Assembly: GCF_900112195.1 (NCBI RefSeq)
Contig: NZ_FOKR01000004.1
Span: 269,503 to 333,502 of the forward strand
DNA from: Butyrivibrio sp. YAB3001
GTDB taxonomy: Bacteria > Bacillota > Clostridia > Lachnospirales > Lachnospiraceae
Reading direction: 5' to 3'
DNA length: 64,000 nucleotides
Positions 1 to 9,073 of the stretch are shown here, one piece after another. The notes under the pieces are model-generated. The model saw only the letters and a list, made by a program, of their open reading frames with translations, did no database searches and was not told where the DNA came from. Each line of letters begins with the position of its first letter. Positions within the stretch are counted from its first letter, which is position 1. The position numbers were made by a program, and so were the translations under genes.

Positions 1-1349
1 GAATTGTTCTCATTGGCATTTCTGATTCTCTCTGCTATTTCATTTGTTTTGGCATATAAAGCTTTATTGATCACATCTGAAAACTCTGAGTAATGATAAT
101 CCAGCTGAAAAGTCTCGCAGTATAGCTTATCAAGTTCATAGCCGCAATGAGGACAGCATGATGTAACGCTGGTATATTCAACAGTTCCGTAATCAAAAGT
201 ATCAACATGTTCAGGTTCTATAGCCAGCTCTACGATAGTATTATCAGCATCTTCTATATCTGACATGTACCAACCAATCTTTTGCCCTTTAAAATCTCTA
301 AAAATCACCTTACCTTTCTTAATGATAGGCGAAGAAAGCGGTGAATAATACAGTGTTCCAGGAACACCTTTTCTTGTGATGATGGTTCTATCCTTACCAC
401 TAACAAGATCATAAGAATGAAGACTGGCATCTCTCATACCATATTCCGTGGAATCATTATGAGTATAGTACATCACTCCTTCATCCAAAGCCTCAATACT
501 AGACACTGATGGTTCAATATTTATATCACATATCTTATTCTGATCAAAATCGTAGTAATAGTATCCTATTGCGTTATAGCTACCATCCATTATATAAAAC
601 AGCAGGAACTTGTTGTTATATCCAGATGTCGAAAGCCTTTTATCAGAAAGACTGACTATACACTCTGCATTTCCCTGTGCATCAATCTTAAAAATCTCGT
701 CATTCAGTTCCCGCAAAACAAAGCCTTGCTCCCCCAAGATTTTTTCGTAGCACTCTTTGTATTGCCCTTTAACTCTATTCACATCCGCGTTATAGAATAA
801 AATAGTGTCATAAAAAGCCTTAAGTGAATCATCTTCAGAAACAGTATACTTTAATTCATCTTTTTCTTTTGCTATTTTATAAACCTTGTAAGTCTGCTCA
901 GAATCATAACTTCCAGTTTTAACTGCTGAATAAAAGAATCCGTTGTAATAATCAAAGGTATCAACATATTCATCATCTTCTTCCCGGAAAATCTCAGCAA
1001 TTTCCCGCTTCACAGGATCAACTGCAAAATACGCCTCTATCCTGCTTAAATAGTCCTCTCCTTCATAGCAGTAGTAATAAAGGATTCCGTCATGCTCCAG
1101 TTCAAACCCTCTTGGTGTAAAAGAACTACCATTTTCAGCAAAGATCTTTTTTATATCTTCAATATCATATTTCCCGGTTATATTACCCTCTAGATCAGAT
1201 GCGTAAATCACTGAATAATTATCGTTAATAAGCACGAAATCATCGGTCTCATCTTTATTTACATTTTGACTATTCTGCCCTCCAAGAGTGCATGCTGATA
1301 ATAACACAGCACAAAGAAAGCAATTTAAAACAATAATTCTTCTTTTCAT
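1..1349 (-). CDS. Large lipoprotein, 3' end outside window
   Basis: The frame is open from ATG at 1349 to the window edge, at least 449 codons, and has no stop inside the window. The N-terminus has a positively charged start (MKRR), a hydrophobic stretch and an LSAC lipobox, so the product should be a lipid-anchored surface protein. The middle is rich in Tyr, Asp and Glu with repeated YYY and DG motifs like beta-propeller-type lipoproteins. A CCPHCG knuckle near codon 395 resembles a zinc ribbon. I do not recognise a specific family. A weak ribosome site (GGTGAT) precedes the start. Confidence 0.8.
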   Translation of the reverse strand, partial: MKRRIIVLNCFLCAVLLSACTLGGQNSQNVNKDETDDFVLINDNYSVIYASDLEGNITGKYDIEDIKKIFAENGSSFTPRGFELEHDGILYYYCYEGEDYLSRIEAYFAVDPVKREIAEIFREEDDEYVDTFDYYNGFFYSAVKTGSYDSEQTYKVYKIAKEKDELKYTVSEDDSLKAFYDTILFYNADVNRVKGQYKECYEKILGEQGFVLRELNDEIFKIDAQGNAECIVSLSDKRLSTSGYNNKFLLFYIMDGSYNAIGYYYYDFDQNKICDINIEPSVSSIEALDEGVMYYTHNDSTEYGMRDASLHSYDLVSGKDRTIITRKGVPGTLYYSPLSSPIIKKGKVIFRDFKGQKIGWYMSDIEDADNTIVELAIEPEHVDTFDYGTVEYTSVTSCCPHCGYELDKLYCETFQLDYHYSEFSDVINKALYAKTNEIAERIRNANENN

Positions 1350-1494
1350 ACCTATCACCATAAACTATAAACTGCCATGAGTACTATTGTTTCCAGCATT
1401 ACTCCAAGAACCGATAGCTGTCTTTACCATTAACCAAACTCCTCCAATACAGTTATATCCATTATACCCCTAACAACTCTATTTCACCCATAAA

Positions 1495-1521
1495 AATGGA
1501 CTGGAAAGACGATCCAGCCCA
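1495..1521 (-). terminator. Rho-independent terminator
   Basis: Stem GGGCTGGA/TCCAGTCC with a 7-nt loop (1498-1520) is followed on the minus strand by ATTTTTA. The G.U pair forms only in the minus-strand transcript. It would end transcripts from the fragment at 1533-1757 or from the genes above it. Confidence 0.6.
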
Positions 1522-1532
1522 TCTTCGAATCT

Positions 1533-1757
1533 TTAATGATTATCCAAATATTCTGAGAGTCTAAGCCAATCGATTTTTACTCGCCTTGCATCCCACTCCT
1601 TTTCCGGTAAGTGGTACCAGGTACCAGAAAGTTTTATAGTGGTTGGCATTATCCTGATAAAACTCATGGATGCACAACCAATAACTTTATCTCCGTCACT
1701 AGCCAGAACAGTCATCTGATCTCCATTTAAAAAGTAATCACGACTTTCATTTATCAC
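1533..1757 (-). pseudogene. Truncated GNAT acetyltransferase remnant
   Basis: The 74 codons contain a piece typical of GNAT acetyltransferases (YFLNGDQMTVLA, then DKVIGCASMSFI), the strand that precedes the acetyl-CoA binding loop. The expected acetyl-CoA loop (R/Q-x-x-G-x-G/A) and the C-terminal half are missing and are replaced by unrelated sequence ending RLSEYLDNH. The frame extends upstream to 1796 without a good ATG, and the track start is GTG. I read it as a degraded gene, although a very small functional protein cannot be excluded. Confidence 0.55.
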
Positions 1758-1802
1758 TTCATCTGAATGTTCATAATTTTCATCTTCTCCTCTTGTTCAT
1801 AG

Positions 1803-2234
1803 TCACTCCATACTTCCTTTTGCACTGTTGATAAGTCCCAGGAGACCTTTTTCTTTTATAAGGGCAATGCCCTGGAATTCATCTCCGAGAACTATCAGAT
1901 TGTCGCCTGATTTTATATCGAAGATCTTTCTTGCTTTAGCGGGAATGACAATCTGACCCTTATCTCCTACTTTGACCATTCCAAAGATATGTTTTCCTTT
2001 TGGTGGTATGTCATATCCTAGGTTGTCCGAATCAGTCTTTTCATACGAGATAAGATCGTCCATGGTTACACCAAAGAGGTCCGCCAGCTGCTTACACCTC
2101 TCTATATCCGGAAGTGACTCTCCGGTCTCATATTTTGAAAGCGTCTGCCTGGATACGCCTATTTTCTCGGCGATGTCTTCCTGCGACAGATTGTTAAGCT
2201 TTCTTAATTCAATAAGGTTATCAGCAAAACTCAT
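1803..2234 (-). CDS. XRE-AbrB transcriptional regulator
   Basis: This 143-aa DNA-binding protein has an N-terminal helix-turn-helix of the XRE/Cro type (about residues 5-62, with SQEDIAEKIGVSRQTLSKYE) and a C-terminal AbrB/SpoVT swapped-hairpin domain (about 84-130, GMVKVGDKGQIVIPAKAR). This two-domain layout is common in Clostridia. Its ATG overlaps the stop of the upstream acyltransferase (ATGA), with AAGGAG ahead of it, so the two are translationally coupled. It probably regulates its own operon; targets are unknown. Confidence 0.85.
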   Translation of the reverse strand: MSFADNLIELRKLNNLSQEDIAEKIGVSRQTLSKYETGESLPDIERCKQLADLFGVTMDDLISYEKTDSDNLGYDIPPKGKHIFGMVKVGDKGQIVIPAKARKIFDIKSGDNLIVLGDEFQGIALIKEKGLLGLINSAKGSME

Positions 2235-3307
2235 TCTTTCTTCTCCTTTTTAATTCCCAGAACACACCACCTTATGAAAGGTATGCGGCTTACGATCTCA
2301 TACAGAAGGTAGGAACCTGCAAATGCTGCTATTGCGACCAACAGGTAAACGATGACAGGGGCAAGGGACGGACATAATGTATGCAGATACCATCCGCTGA
2401 CTGCGATCATCAGATAATGGAACACGTAGAGGCCCCATGATTTTTTGCACATCCACTTTGAGAAAGTATTCTCAAAATTTCCCCATTTTCTCATGAAGGC
2501 AAGTACACCGAGCGTTCCAAACCATGCGTATGCATTGCACATGATTGTATCCAGAACCACGTGATCCGGATAAGGCTGACCTATATATAAAATCACGAAG
2601 GCTATGCAGGATGCGAGGGCAAGGATGCTTAATAACAGCCAGTTTTCGCCAAGTCGATCCATCACTTCGTCATTGGACAGTACAAAGTAGCCGATTAAAA
2701 AGCCCAGTCCGTAAATACCGAATCTGTATACCACTATTATCGGTGTGTTAAGTATCTGCGCCGCTCCGTATACGGGTATGACAAGAAGTATAACTATCAG
2801 AAGGTTGGTCTTGTCGCAGATATTATAGAATCTGTCTTTTTCAATCCTTCTGATCAGTACCAGTATCAGGCTGAAGAGCCAAAGCATCTGAACGTACCAC
2901 AGAGGACCTGAGCCGCTGACTGCCATTATCAGGAAAAGGATTGGCCCTGGTACATTGCCCATGGAATCAAATGCACCGGATATCAGCATATTGTAGTAGC
3001 CAAGAACCCAGCCGAAAACCAGAAGTCCGATTGTTGATGGCACAAGATATTTTCTCGTCCTTACTCTGATGAATTCCTTTTCTGTTCGTTTAACCAGTTC
3101 ATAACGGGCTGACATGCCGGATACCACAAACAGAAGTAACATGAACCAGGGATATACAATGTACTGATATGTGTCCTGGGGCTGATGTTCACTGAAGGGA
3201 CCGATGATTCCATGCTGTGTAACGCCGTTGAATATGTAAATTACATGATAGATGACAACCAGCACTACTGTTATCCAGCGAATATTATCCAAATATACCT
3301 TTCTCAT
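2231..3307 (-). CDS. Acyltransferase 3 family membrane protein
   Basis: This 358-aa integral membrane protein has about ten hydrophobic segments and the family's N-terminal signature (YLDNIRWITVVLVVIYHVIY with the conserved His). Acyltransferase 3 proteins move acyl groups onto surface sugars or lipids. I chose ATG at 3307 because AAAGGTGGT sits just ahead of it; eight extra codons upstream lack a site. The gene is coupled to the XRE-AbrB gene downstream. The acceptor is unknown. Confidence 0.85.
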   Translation of the reverse strand: MRKVYLDNIRWITVVLVVIYHVIYIFNGVTQHGIIGPFSEHQPQDTYQYIVYPWFMLLLFVVSGMSARYELVKRTEKEFIRVRTRKYLVPSTIGLLVFGWVLGYYNMLISGAFDSMGNVPGPILFLIMAVSGSGPLWYVQMLWLFSLILVLIRRIEKDRFYNICDKTNLLIVILLVIPVYGAAQILNTPIIVVYRFGIYGLGFLIGYFVLSNDEVMDRLGENWLLLSILALASCIAFVILYIGQPYPDHVVLDTIMCNAYAWFGTLGVLAFMRKWGNFENTFSKWMCKKSWGLYVFHYLMIAVSGWYLHTLCPSLAPVIVYLLVAIAAFAGSYLLYEIVSRIPFIRWCVLGIKKEKKE

Positions 3308-3343
3308 TTTTCTACCACCTTTGCTAAACATTTTAACATTTTT

Positions 3344-3655
3344 TTAATCATAAAAAAGCAAGCTCCGCCTGTCTACCAAGCGAAGCTTACATGTAGTGCA
3401 GTATTTTGTTAAATTTGGTTGCGAACTCACAGTTTTCTCAGGAAATACATTTACATTGAATGTATCGAACAGATCCTCATCTTCTTGTTTATCGTCAGAA
3501 CACCCCACGCCTTCCGATTTGCAGGAGATGCAGGAGGAATGAATATACTCTTCATAGCTGACCTTATGGGATAGTACCAGATTCTATCCGACAATCTTTT
3601 CAGCATCTTCACACCAATTCTCTTTCTTGATTTCGATTTCTATACCTTTACCCAT
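3344..3655 (-). pseudogene. Degraded gene with in-frame stop
   Basis: One frame from ATG at 3655 reads protein-like sequence (MGKGIEIEIKKENWCEDAEKIVG), meets TAG, then continues in the same frame for about 77 codons with paired Cys motifs (SSCISCKSEG, YCTTCKL) and acidic runs before a stop at 3344. The codon choice looks coding, and the single stop suggests a recently inactivated gene. It overlaps the 3' end of the lipoprotein gene at 3640 in another frame. I do not recognise the family. Confidence 0.35.
3352..3388 (-). terminator. Rho-independent terminator
   Basis: A stem AAGCTTCGC/GCGGAGCTT with an 11-nt loop is followed by GCTTTTTT on the minus strand. It likely ends the lipoprotein transcript from 4647. 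Confidence 0.5.
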
Positions 3656-4647
3656 TCTACTCTCTGCGCATCAAGCTCATCCAGCTTAATATCATATCCT
3701 TTATCGCTTGCAAAGTTCTCAATCATTTTCATGATTTCTTCCCTGCTCTCAAACACAAATCCCTGTTCTTCACACCCTATGATAAACTGTTTATCTGCAT
3801 CAGAACGTTCTCCAAACTCATATAAGCAGTAATGAATCTGTCCGTCAAATTCCACTTTCCCAATTGCTAAATTAGGTTCTTTATCCGTATAACACTCATT
3901 ATATAAAGAACTATACTCATCTGGATACGACAGCTCATTTCCAAACAAGATAAGCTCATCAAAGATAATATCCTCTGTCCCTTTTTGTGTTATCACCTCA
4001 GTCTTAGCCACAGTTATCCTACTGTTAGCATATTCTTTAGATGAGTACACACCATTTTTTCCCAGATAATTGTCAGACCGTGCCTGCTCATAAGTGTTAA
4101 TTACGGATGTTAGATGTAGCTGTCCAGCATTATATATTAGAAAAAACATGACATTATTCTCTATATAATAATTAGGATTATCCGTAACTATAATTGCCAT
4201 TACAGGTCGTTCGCATTCCTCATACATAAAGGAATAAAAACATTGAATATCCTCACAAATGAACATTTCCTCATAAAGTTCATTAACTTCATTGAATGTG
4301 ACAACCTCTCCGATTTCAGGAAAGCTTTCGAAATCCTCTGAGCTAAAGTCTATATCATTAATAGCTCCTTTCTCAGTGCAGTTAGTAATGAAATCTATCA
4401 TCGCACTCTTTATTGATTCAAAATCATCCGAAACCTGTTCAGCTTCAAAGGCTATTTTCTCTTCAGAAGGCTTTTCTTCATGTATCTCGGTAGTGACCAT
4501 TTCTGGTGCCGTTTCGTTTGTATTATCTGTATCAAAGCCTGAGGATGATCTTTGCAAACTCTGATCTATTTCTTTTGTATCGGAAAAAGTGCATGCAGAC
4601 AAAATAAACATGCCAGTAAGAAGTGCCCCAACTACTTTCTTTCTCAT
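3640..4647 (-). CDS. Putative lipoprotein, acidic
   Basis: This 335-aa protein starts MRKKVVGALLTGMFILSAC, a clear lipoprotein signal with cleavage before Cys. A Glu/Thr-rich linker follows (about residues 22-65), then a globular part with many Glu, Tyr and Asn. I see no known domain. The start is uncertain: the best ribosome site (AAGGAGGAAT, near 4694) sits too far from any ATG, and an upstream ATG at 4677 adds ten residues before the signal. The gene stands alone between two hairpins. Confidence 0.7.
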   Translation of the reverse strand: MRKKVVGALLTGMFILSACTFSDTKEIDQSLQRSSSGFDTDNTNETAPEMVTTEIHEEKPSEEKIAFEAEQVSDDFESIKSAMIDFITNCTEKGAINDIDFSSEDFESFPEIGEVVTFNEVNELYEEMFICEDIQCFYSFMYEECERPVMAIIVTDNPNYYIENNVMFFLIYNAGQLHLTSVINTYEQARSDNYLGKNGVYSSKEYANSRITVAKTEVITQKGTEDIIFDELILFGNELSYPDEYSSLYNECYTDKEPNLAIGKVEFDGQIHYCLYEFGERSDADKQFIIGCEEQGFVFESREEIMKMIENFASDKGYDIKLDELDAQRVEWVKV

Positions 4648-4949
4648 ATCAATCACTGTTAAGATCCCATTTCCCAAAATAGAATCTGTATTCCTCCTTT
4701 CAGCGTATACTATCCCTATCTATAGGATACTTCCAAGAACTTTTTTCTTCAATTTCAACAATACACAAGTTTAATGGCCGCTTTTGTCATTTCTTACATA
4801 AAGGACTATTTTATCTGTGTAAATAATCAAGAAAAAAATCGACTAAAGGCTCCAAAATTTACAAGCCCTTAGTTCTCCTGGAACATAATCAAAAAGAGTA
4901 ACAACGCAAATGGCACTTCCAAAAAGCAGAAGTGCCATTCATAACGTGA
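4648..4949. other. Intergenic stretch, AT-rich
   Basis: About 300 bp between the lipoprotein and the GH53 gene. It holds the presumed promoter of the lipoprotein gene and the inverted repeat at 4909-4939. I see no coding signal. Confidence 0.5.
4909..4939 (-). terminator. Perfect inverted repeat after GH53 gene
   Basis: Arms AATGGCACTTC and GAAGTGCCATT (11 bp, perfect) flank a 9-nt loop, 10 bp past the GH53 stop. The U tract after it is weak (TTTGCGTTG), so it may act as a 3' stabilising hairpin as much as a terminator. Confidence 0.6.
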
Positions 4950-6314
4950 TTATTCAGCTCCATTCCTCATATAGTTAAATACATTTATAGATTCCAAAGG
5001 ATGCCCCTCAAAATCAAAGAATGCCTGATTATCCCATGAGCATCCACCATAATATACAGCTGCATCCTCAGGATCATAATCAGAAGCATAGCTGCTTGCC
5101 CAGCCACTTCCGTACTGTTCCCATATTGCTGAATTGTCAGCACTGGCGGGTCCCACAGGAATCCATGCTCCTTCCCAATAGAACATTCCTATACCACCAA
5201 CATTATTTACATACTGGCATATATCATGAAGAATGGTTGCCTGTCCTTCAGGTGATGCCGGATATCCATCAACAAGATCTTTTTCTGTGAGACTGTTCCC
5301 TGAACCATCACCATCTTCAGTAGTATAGCAATATGAAGTTTCAGCAAGAAAAGCTTTTTTGCCATATCTTTCCTGGATAAGTTCGAGAACACGGCTCATA
5401 TTATCCATACCACCATCCCAGAAAGGATAATAGCTCATTCCAATCATATCGAAATCAAGCTCCGCATTAACAAGCTTCTCCACAAGGGTAAGAACATCTG
5501 CCTTAGCTGTGATTCTTGTGTAATGAACAACGATGTCAATGTCTTTACCATAATCTTCCGAAACCTCGCGGATAGCTTTGCTTCCGGATTTAAGAAGCTC
5601 TATTACATTTTCCAGCCTGGTTTCTCCGGACATACCATAGTTGATCTCATTTCCAATCTGAATCATGCCAACATCAACACCTGCGTCAAAGAGCTTTGTT
5701 AAGCTATCTTTTGTGAAGTCATAAAGCGCTGATGATTTTTCCTCCACGCTCATTCCCTCCCAGGCCTTTGGCGCATGCTGCCTTTTAGGATCAGCCCAGA
5801 AATCAGAATAATGGAAATCAATCATAACTCTCATCCCATATTCAGTAGCTCTTTTACCAAGTTCTATAGCTGTAGGAAGATCATTGTTACCGCCACCATA
5901 TCCATTGCCGTTTTCATCATACGGATCATTCCATACACGCAGGCGAATATAGTTAATTCCAGAATCAGCAAATGTTTTGAGCGGATCCTGCTCATTACCA
6001 TCAAAATCATAATATTTAACACCACTCTTTTCTTCTACAAGAAGTGATGAAGCATCCATTCCAAATATAAAATCATCCGGCAGCCCATCAATCGCGGTTT
6101 TCCAGGTCTCCACCTCTGGCTCCTTTACTTCATTTTCACTAGCTACCTCGCTAGAATTATCGCCAGCTTCAACACTTTCCATGGCAACAGGTGTTTCCTG
6201 AACGCTTGCCTCTGTATCTGCATTAGCGCTCTCCACATTACTATTGCATCCATTTAAAACTCCCAGCATCAAACCTGCAGTCATAATCAACGAGCAAACT
6301 CTCTTCCCTTTCAT
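4950..6314 (-). CDS. GH53 endo-beta-1,4-galactanase lipoprotein
   Basis: This 454-aa enzyme should cleave beta-1,4-galactan in type I arabinogalactan of pectin at the cell surface. It has a lipoprotein signal (LNGC, about residue 22), an acidic linker to residue 70, then a GH53 (clan GH-A) barrel. The general acid lies in QIGNE (E223) and the nucleophile in FLAE (E325); the family start motif FIFGMDASS and YIRLRVWNDP are present. I chose ATG at 6314 because GGGGGAGG precedes it and the signal peptide starts there. A divergent AraC regulator shares the upstream region and probably senses the released sugar. Confidence 0.93.
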   Translation of the reverse strand: MKGKRVCSLIMTAGLMLGVLNGCNSNVESANADTEASVQETPVAMESVEAGDNSSEVASENEVKEPEVETWKTAIDGLPDDFIFGMDASSLLVEEKSGVKYYDFDGNEQDPLKTFADSGINYIRLRVWNDPYDENGNGYGGGNNDLPTAIELGKRATEYGMRVMIDFHYSDFWADPKRQHAPKAWEGMSVEEKSSALYDFTKDSLTKLFDAGVDVGMIQIGNEINYGMSGETRLENVIELLKSGSKAIREVSEDYGKDIDIVVHYTRITAKADVLTLVEKLVNAELDFDMIGMSYYPFWDGGMDNMSRVLELIQERYGKKAFLAETSYCYTTEDGDGSGNSLTEKDLVDGYPASPEGQATILHDICQYVNNVGGIGMFYWEGAWIPVGPASADNSAIWEQYGSGWASSYASDYDPEDAAVYYGGCSWDNQAFFDFEGHPLESINVFNYMRNGAE

Positions 6315-6431
6315 CACTGCCTCCCCCGTTATTAATAAAAATAGCCTAATATGCATTCTATCAACTATCAATGATAAAAAACATGAACAAAGGTGTATAA
6401 TATATGCACATTCTTACCAATTGGAGCACCT

Positions 6432-7286
6432 ATGTATATAAACTACGGAAACTATCAGGAAGATATTCAGGAAGGCTATATAAACAAAAGCGTACCTTTA
6501 TGGATCAATAGCTGTGGAACATATAAGCTAATTACCAAAAAAGAGATGCCTACATTCAGGCCAAAGGGGAGGCTGGATTACCAGCTCATATATATACATT
6601 CCGGATGCGGTCATTTTATATTTGAAGGCTCCAATAATGTGACTGTCTCTGCAGGAAACATAGTAATATACCGTCCTGCCGAGACACAGAACTATATTTA
6701 CTACGGAAACGATACGCCAACCGTGTATTGGATTCATTTCTCCGGTGCCGAAATAGATAATCTGCTCAGAAGGCATGGTCTAGAACCAGACGGCAGAGTT
6801 CTGTCCGTAGGTGTAAGCGGAGAATACGTCCAACTTTTTAATAAGATCATTCTTGAATTGCAATTAAAAAGGGACTTCTATGCCACACAAACAGCTATCC
6901 TTTTCATGCAAATCTTAATCCTTATGGGAAGAATAAATAGAAATGGCGAACACAGTATACTTGCAACAGATCGTCTCGAGATTGAACATGCTACAGATTA
7001 TTTTCACGAGCATTACCATGATCAGATCTGTATAGAAACATACTTAAAAAAAAATAACATCGGTAAAAATGCCTTTTTCCATAAGTTCAAGGCATTAACC
7101 GGTGTTACTCCTCTGCAATACGTTCTAGATATAAGGCTATCCACCGCCAAAAGATTATTGGAAAATACTGACTATTCCATATCAGATATAGCTACAATTG
7201 TCGGATATGACAACGCTCTTTATTTTAGCAGACTGTTCCATAAGCACGTCGGAAAATCACCTCGCGAATACAGATCATCACAATAA
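6432..7286 (+). CDS. AraC family transcriptional regulator
   Basis: This 284-aa protein has an N-terminal cupin-like sensing domain (about residues 15-140; GCGHFIFEG, IVIYRPAETQNY) and a C-terminal pair of helix-turn-helix motifs (about 185-284; second helix SISDIATIVGYDNALYFSRLFHKHVGKSPREYR). ATG at 6432 follows GGAGCACC. It is transcribed away from the GH53 gene with only about 117 bp between them, so it is the likely activator of galactan use. A TATAAT at 6396-6401 may be its -10 box. Confidence 0.9.
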   Translation: MYINYGNYQEDIQEGYINKSVPLWINSCGTYKLITKKEMPTFRPKGRLDYQLIYIHSGCGHFIFEGSNNVTVSAGNIVIYRPAETQNYIYYGNDTPTVYWIHFSGAEIDNLLRRHGLEPDGRVLSVGVSGEYVQLFNKIILELQLKRDFYATQTAILFMQILILMGRINRNGEHSILATDRLEIEHATDYFHEHYHDQICIETYLKKNNIGKNAFFHKFKALTGVTPLQYVLDIRLSTAKRLLENTDYSISDIATIVGYDNALYFSRLFHKHVGKSPREYRSSQ

Positions 7287-7392
7287 AGCCGCTAAAAATG
7301 GGCATGTCACAAATGCTGTCATGCTTATTTTTCAACAATCGATTGTATTTCTGCACGCAAGCAATTATTCTAGCCCTATGGAGGTGAGAGGT

Positions 7393-7548
7393 ATGAGTAT
7401 TGGGAGTAAAATAAAACAGCGAAGAACAGAGTTAAATATTACAAAAACTATTTTCTTACGAGCCACTTATCTCACCTGCCTCCCGGAAAGCAAGCGCTAT
7501 TTCAGCGTTATTCGTATGATCATAAACTTCTTCGTTCTGCTCGCCTGA
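7393..7548 (+). pseudogene. Truncated XRE regulator start
   Basis: A strong ribosome site (GGAGGTGAGAGGT) precedes ATG at 7393 and a typical XRE opening, MSIGSKIKQRRTELNIT. After codon 17 the helix-turn-helix is lost and the frame runs on the antisense strand of the neighbouring lipoprotein remnant to a stop at 7548. A deletion seems to have joined two unrelated convergent genes near 7443-7460. Confidence 0.6.
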
Positions 7549-7671
7549 ATCCTCAATACTTTGCTGTATAGATGAATTCTCTACAGCTTCGGATACAGCT
7601 ACAGACTTTCCACATGCTGTCAGTATCATGCTTCCGCCCATTATAAGTGCAAGTATAGTTTTTTTCTTCAT
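7456..7671 (-). pseudogene. Truncated lipoprotein
   Basis: The 71 codons start MKKKTILALIMGG with an LTAC lipobox and GGAGG upstream, then a short acidic linker (HTNNAEIALAFREAGEISGS) and a stop. A mature part of about 50 residues is very short for this type, and its 3' end meets the truncated XRE gene, so I think the distal part was deleted. It could still be exported. Confidence 0.55.
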
Positions 7672-7757
7672 GATAAAAGAGCCTCCTGATTCTCTGTAAT
7701 GACAATCATAAAGGCTCTTCCTTAAATTCACCTAAATAATCATTATTTCAACTGCCG

Positions 7758-8459
7758 TCAAGCAGTCTTTCTATCCACAAATATTTTTACTGAATCAGCC
7801 AAATGCTGATGATGGACATGCGTCGCATCAAACTTCACAGATGAAAAAGCCATCTGCATTATCGGGCCTGTTGCAAAGGCGCAGATCAGTGTGCCAACAC
7901 CTACCGGTCCTCCAAGAAGCCAGCCGATAAAGGTTGCAAGACTAAGAAGCGCAATGCTCACTGCACCTATTGGAATCTTATTTGCCCTCTTAGCAAGCGC
8001 TACAAGAAGAGTATCTCTGGGGCCACATCCAAGAGAAGCACTCATATACGTATACTGTGTGTATGCCATAATTACCAGCCCTATGAGCATAACTACAATG
8101 CCCTTTAACATTGAATCGCATTTTGGAACAACGTTTATCTTGTTAAAAAAGTCCACGGCTTTCCCCACAACAAAGGCATCAATAAACATTGCTATCCCTA
8201 TGGGCTCTTTTAAAGCAATATCCACGCCCAGGATTGCATATGATATAGCAACCGAAGCTGTACCATAAAGGATCCCAAGCGTTTTTGACAGGCCAAGATT
8301 CAATACATCCCATGGTCCTGCTCCAATATTAGCCTGTATTGTCAGATATACTCCAAATCCGTTTACAAATAAGCTGACTGCAGCCAATAACATGTTTGTT
8401 ATTATCGCCCTGGTTGTGCGGTTTTCCTTTAATCTACTATTGTTCAGCATTTCAATCAT
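7758..8459 (-). CDS. YczE/YitT-type integral membrane protein
   Basis: This 233-aa protein has six predicted membrane helices and the family motifs GAGPWDVLNLGLSKTLGI and SLGCGPRDTLLVAL, a repeated glycine-rich loop in each half. YczE-like proteins are common in Firmicutes; their transport substrate is not established. It appears to stand alone with a modest ribosome site (AAGGAA) upstream. Confidence 0.82.
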   Translation of the reverse strand: MIEMLNNSRLKENRTTRAIITNMLLAAVSLFVNGFGVYLTIQANIGAGPWDVLNLGLSKTLGILYGTASVAISYAILGVDIALKEPIGIAMFIDAFVVGKAVDFFNKINVVPKCDSMLKGIVVMLIGLVIMAYTQYTYMSASLGCGPRDTLLVALAKRANKIPIGAVSIALLSLATFIGWLLGGPVGVGTLICAFATGPIMQMAFSSVKFDATHVHHQHLADSVKIFVDRKTA

Positions 8460-8507
8460 TGTTCTATTCCAAATTCCTTCATCAAACTATCAGATTATGC
8501 ACATTAC

Positions 8508-8702
8508 TTATGGTTCTTCCAGGTATCTGACCTTTTTGCCATGAGCTATCGCATACTCAATCTCACTCTTAGTGCTGGATCCCACATAGCCTCCGACATC
8601 ATATACATGCACAGTCTGTCCAAACAAGTCTGCTTCTGTAGGAACAATTTCTCCCTTTTCGACTCTCAGCGCACCTGCTCCGATCAGCACACAACCGATC
8701 AA
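8508..8702 (-). pseudogene. Chimeric fragment (EamA end plus other tail)
   Basis: The 64-residue frame opens with LIGCVLIGAG, identical to the end of the EamA-type transporter gene at 53192-53605, because 32 bp (8674-8705) match 53214-53245 exactly. It then switches to unrelated sequence ending SEIEYAIAHGKKVRYLEEP, which looks like the C-terminus of a nucleotide-processing Rossmann protein. It starts with TTG and has no ribosome site of its own. I read it as rearrangement debris. Confidence 0.6.
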
Positions 8703-8830
8703 AGATCTACTTCATGCCTATCAAGAACATCAATAAGAGTCACATCCTTATCGTATCCTGCTATGGCATCCAGTATCTTCTTAGTATTCCCATGATGCTG
8801 GCTATAATAAACAATAGCTGTCTTTCCCAT
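8699..8830 (-). pseudogene. Truncated flavodoxin copy
   Basis: ATG at 8830 begins MGKTAIVYYSQHHGNTKKIL, identical to the intact flavodoxin gene at 55255-55698, but after 43 codons it runs into a TGA at the junction with the EamA-derived segment. The FMN phosphate loop is present and the rest of the fold is absent. Confidence 0.8.
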
Positions 8831-8920
8831 AAACAAAACTCCTCCGAAACAGATACATCCATTATAACCCCAACAGCCCTATTCATCCCACTATAAATGA
8901 GCAAACATAAAAGTACCCAT
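8703..8920. repeat. 218-bp duplicate of 55571-55788
   Basis: Bases 8703-8920 match 55571-55788 without indels and with one visible mismatch (A at 8875, G at 55743). The copy includes the flavodoxin 5' end, its ribosome site and its upstream region. At its inner edge it abuts 32 bp copied from the EamA gene (53214-53245) with a 3-bp shared overlap (AGA, 8703-8705). Confidence 0.9.
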
Positions 8921-8970
8921 CCTGTACTTTTTCTTGTAGAAGTGCCTAACCCCGCTCAAAATGTGGGCTT

Positions 8971-8999
8971 AGAAAAAGGACCGGATTTTGCTCCGATCC
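8971..8999 (-). terminator. Terminator of the small-peptide transcript
   Basis: Stem GGATCGGA/TCCGGTCC with a 6-nt loop is followed by TTTTTCT on the minus strand. It closes a short transcription unit that starts at the promoter near 9316 and carries the 14-aa and 39-aa frames. Confidence 0.8.
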
Positions 9000-9073
9000 C
9001 AGTTTCAGCTCTTATTCAGCTTGCATTATTACCTATCCAAATCTTCGTTATGGCATGCGATTAAGATAAGCAA

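Noticed and set aside
5021..5290. Plus-strand ORFs over the GH53 gene
   Set aside because: They are shadows of a well-supported enzyme gene on the other strand.
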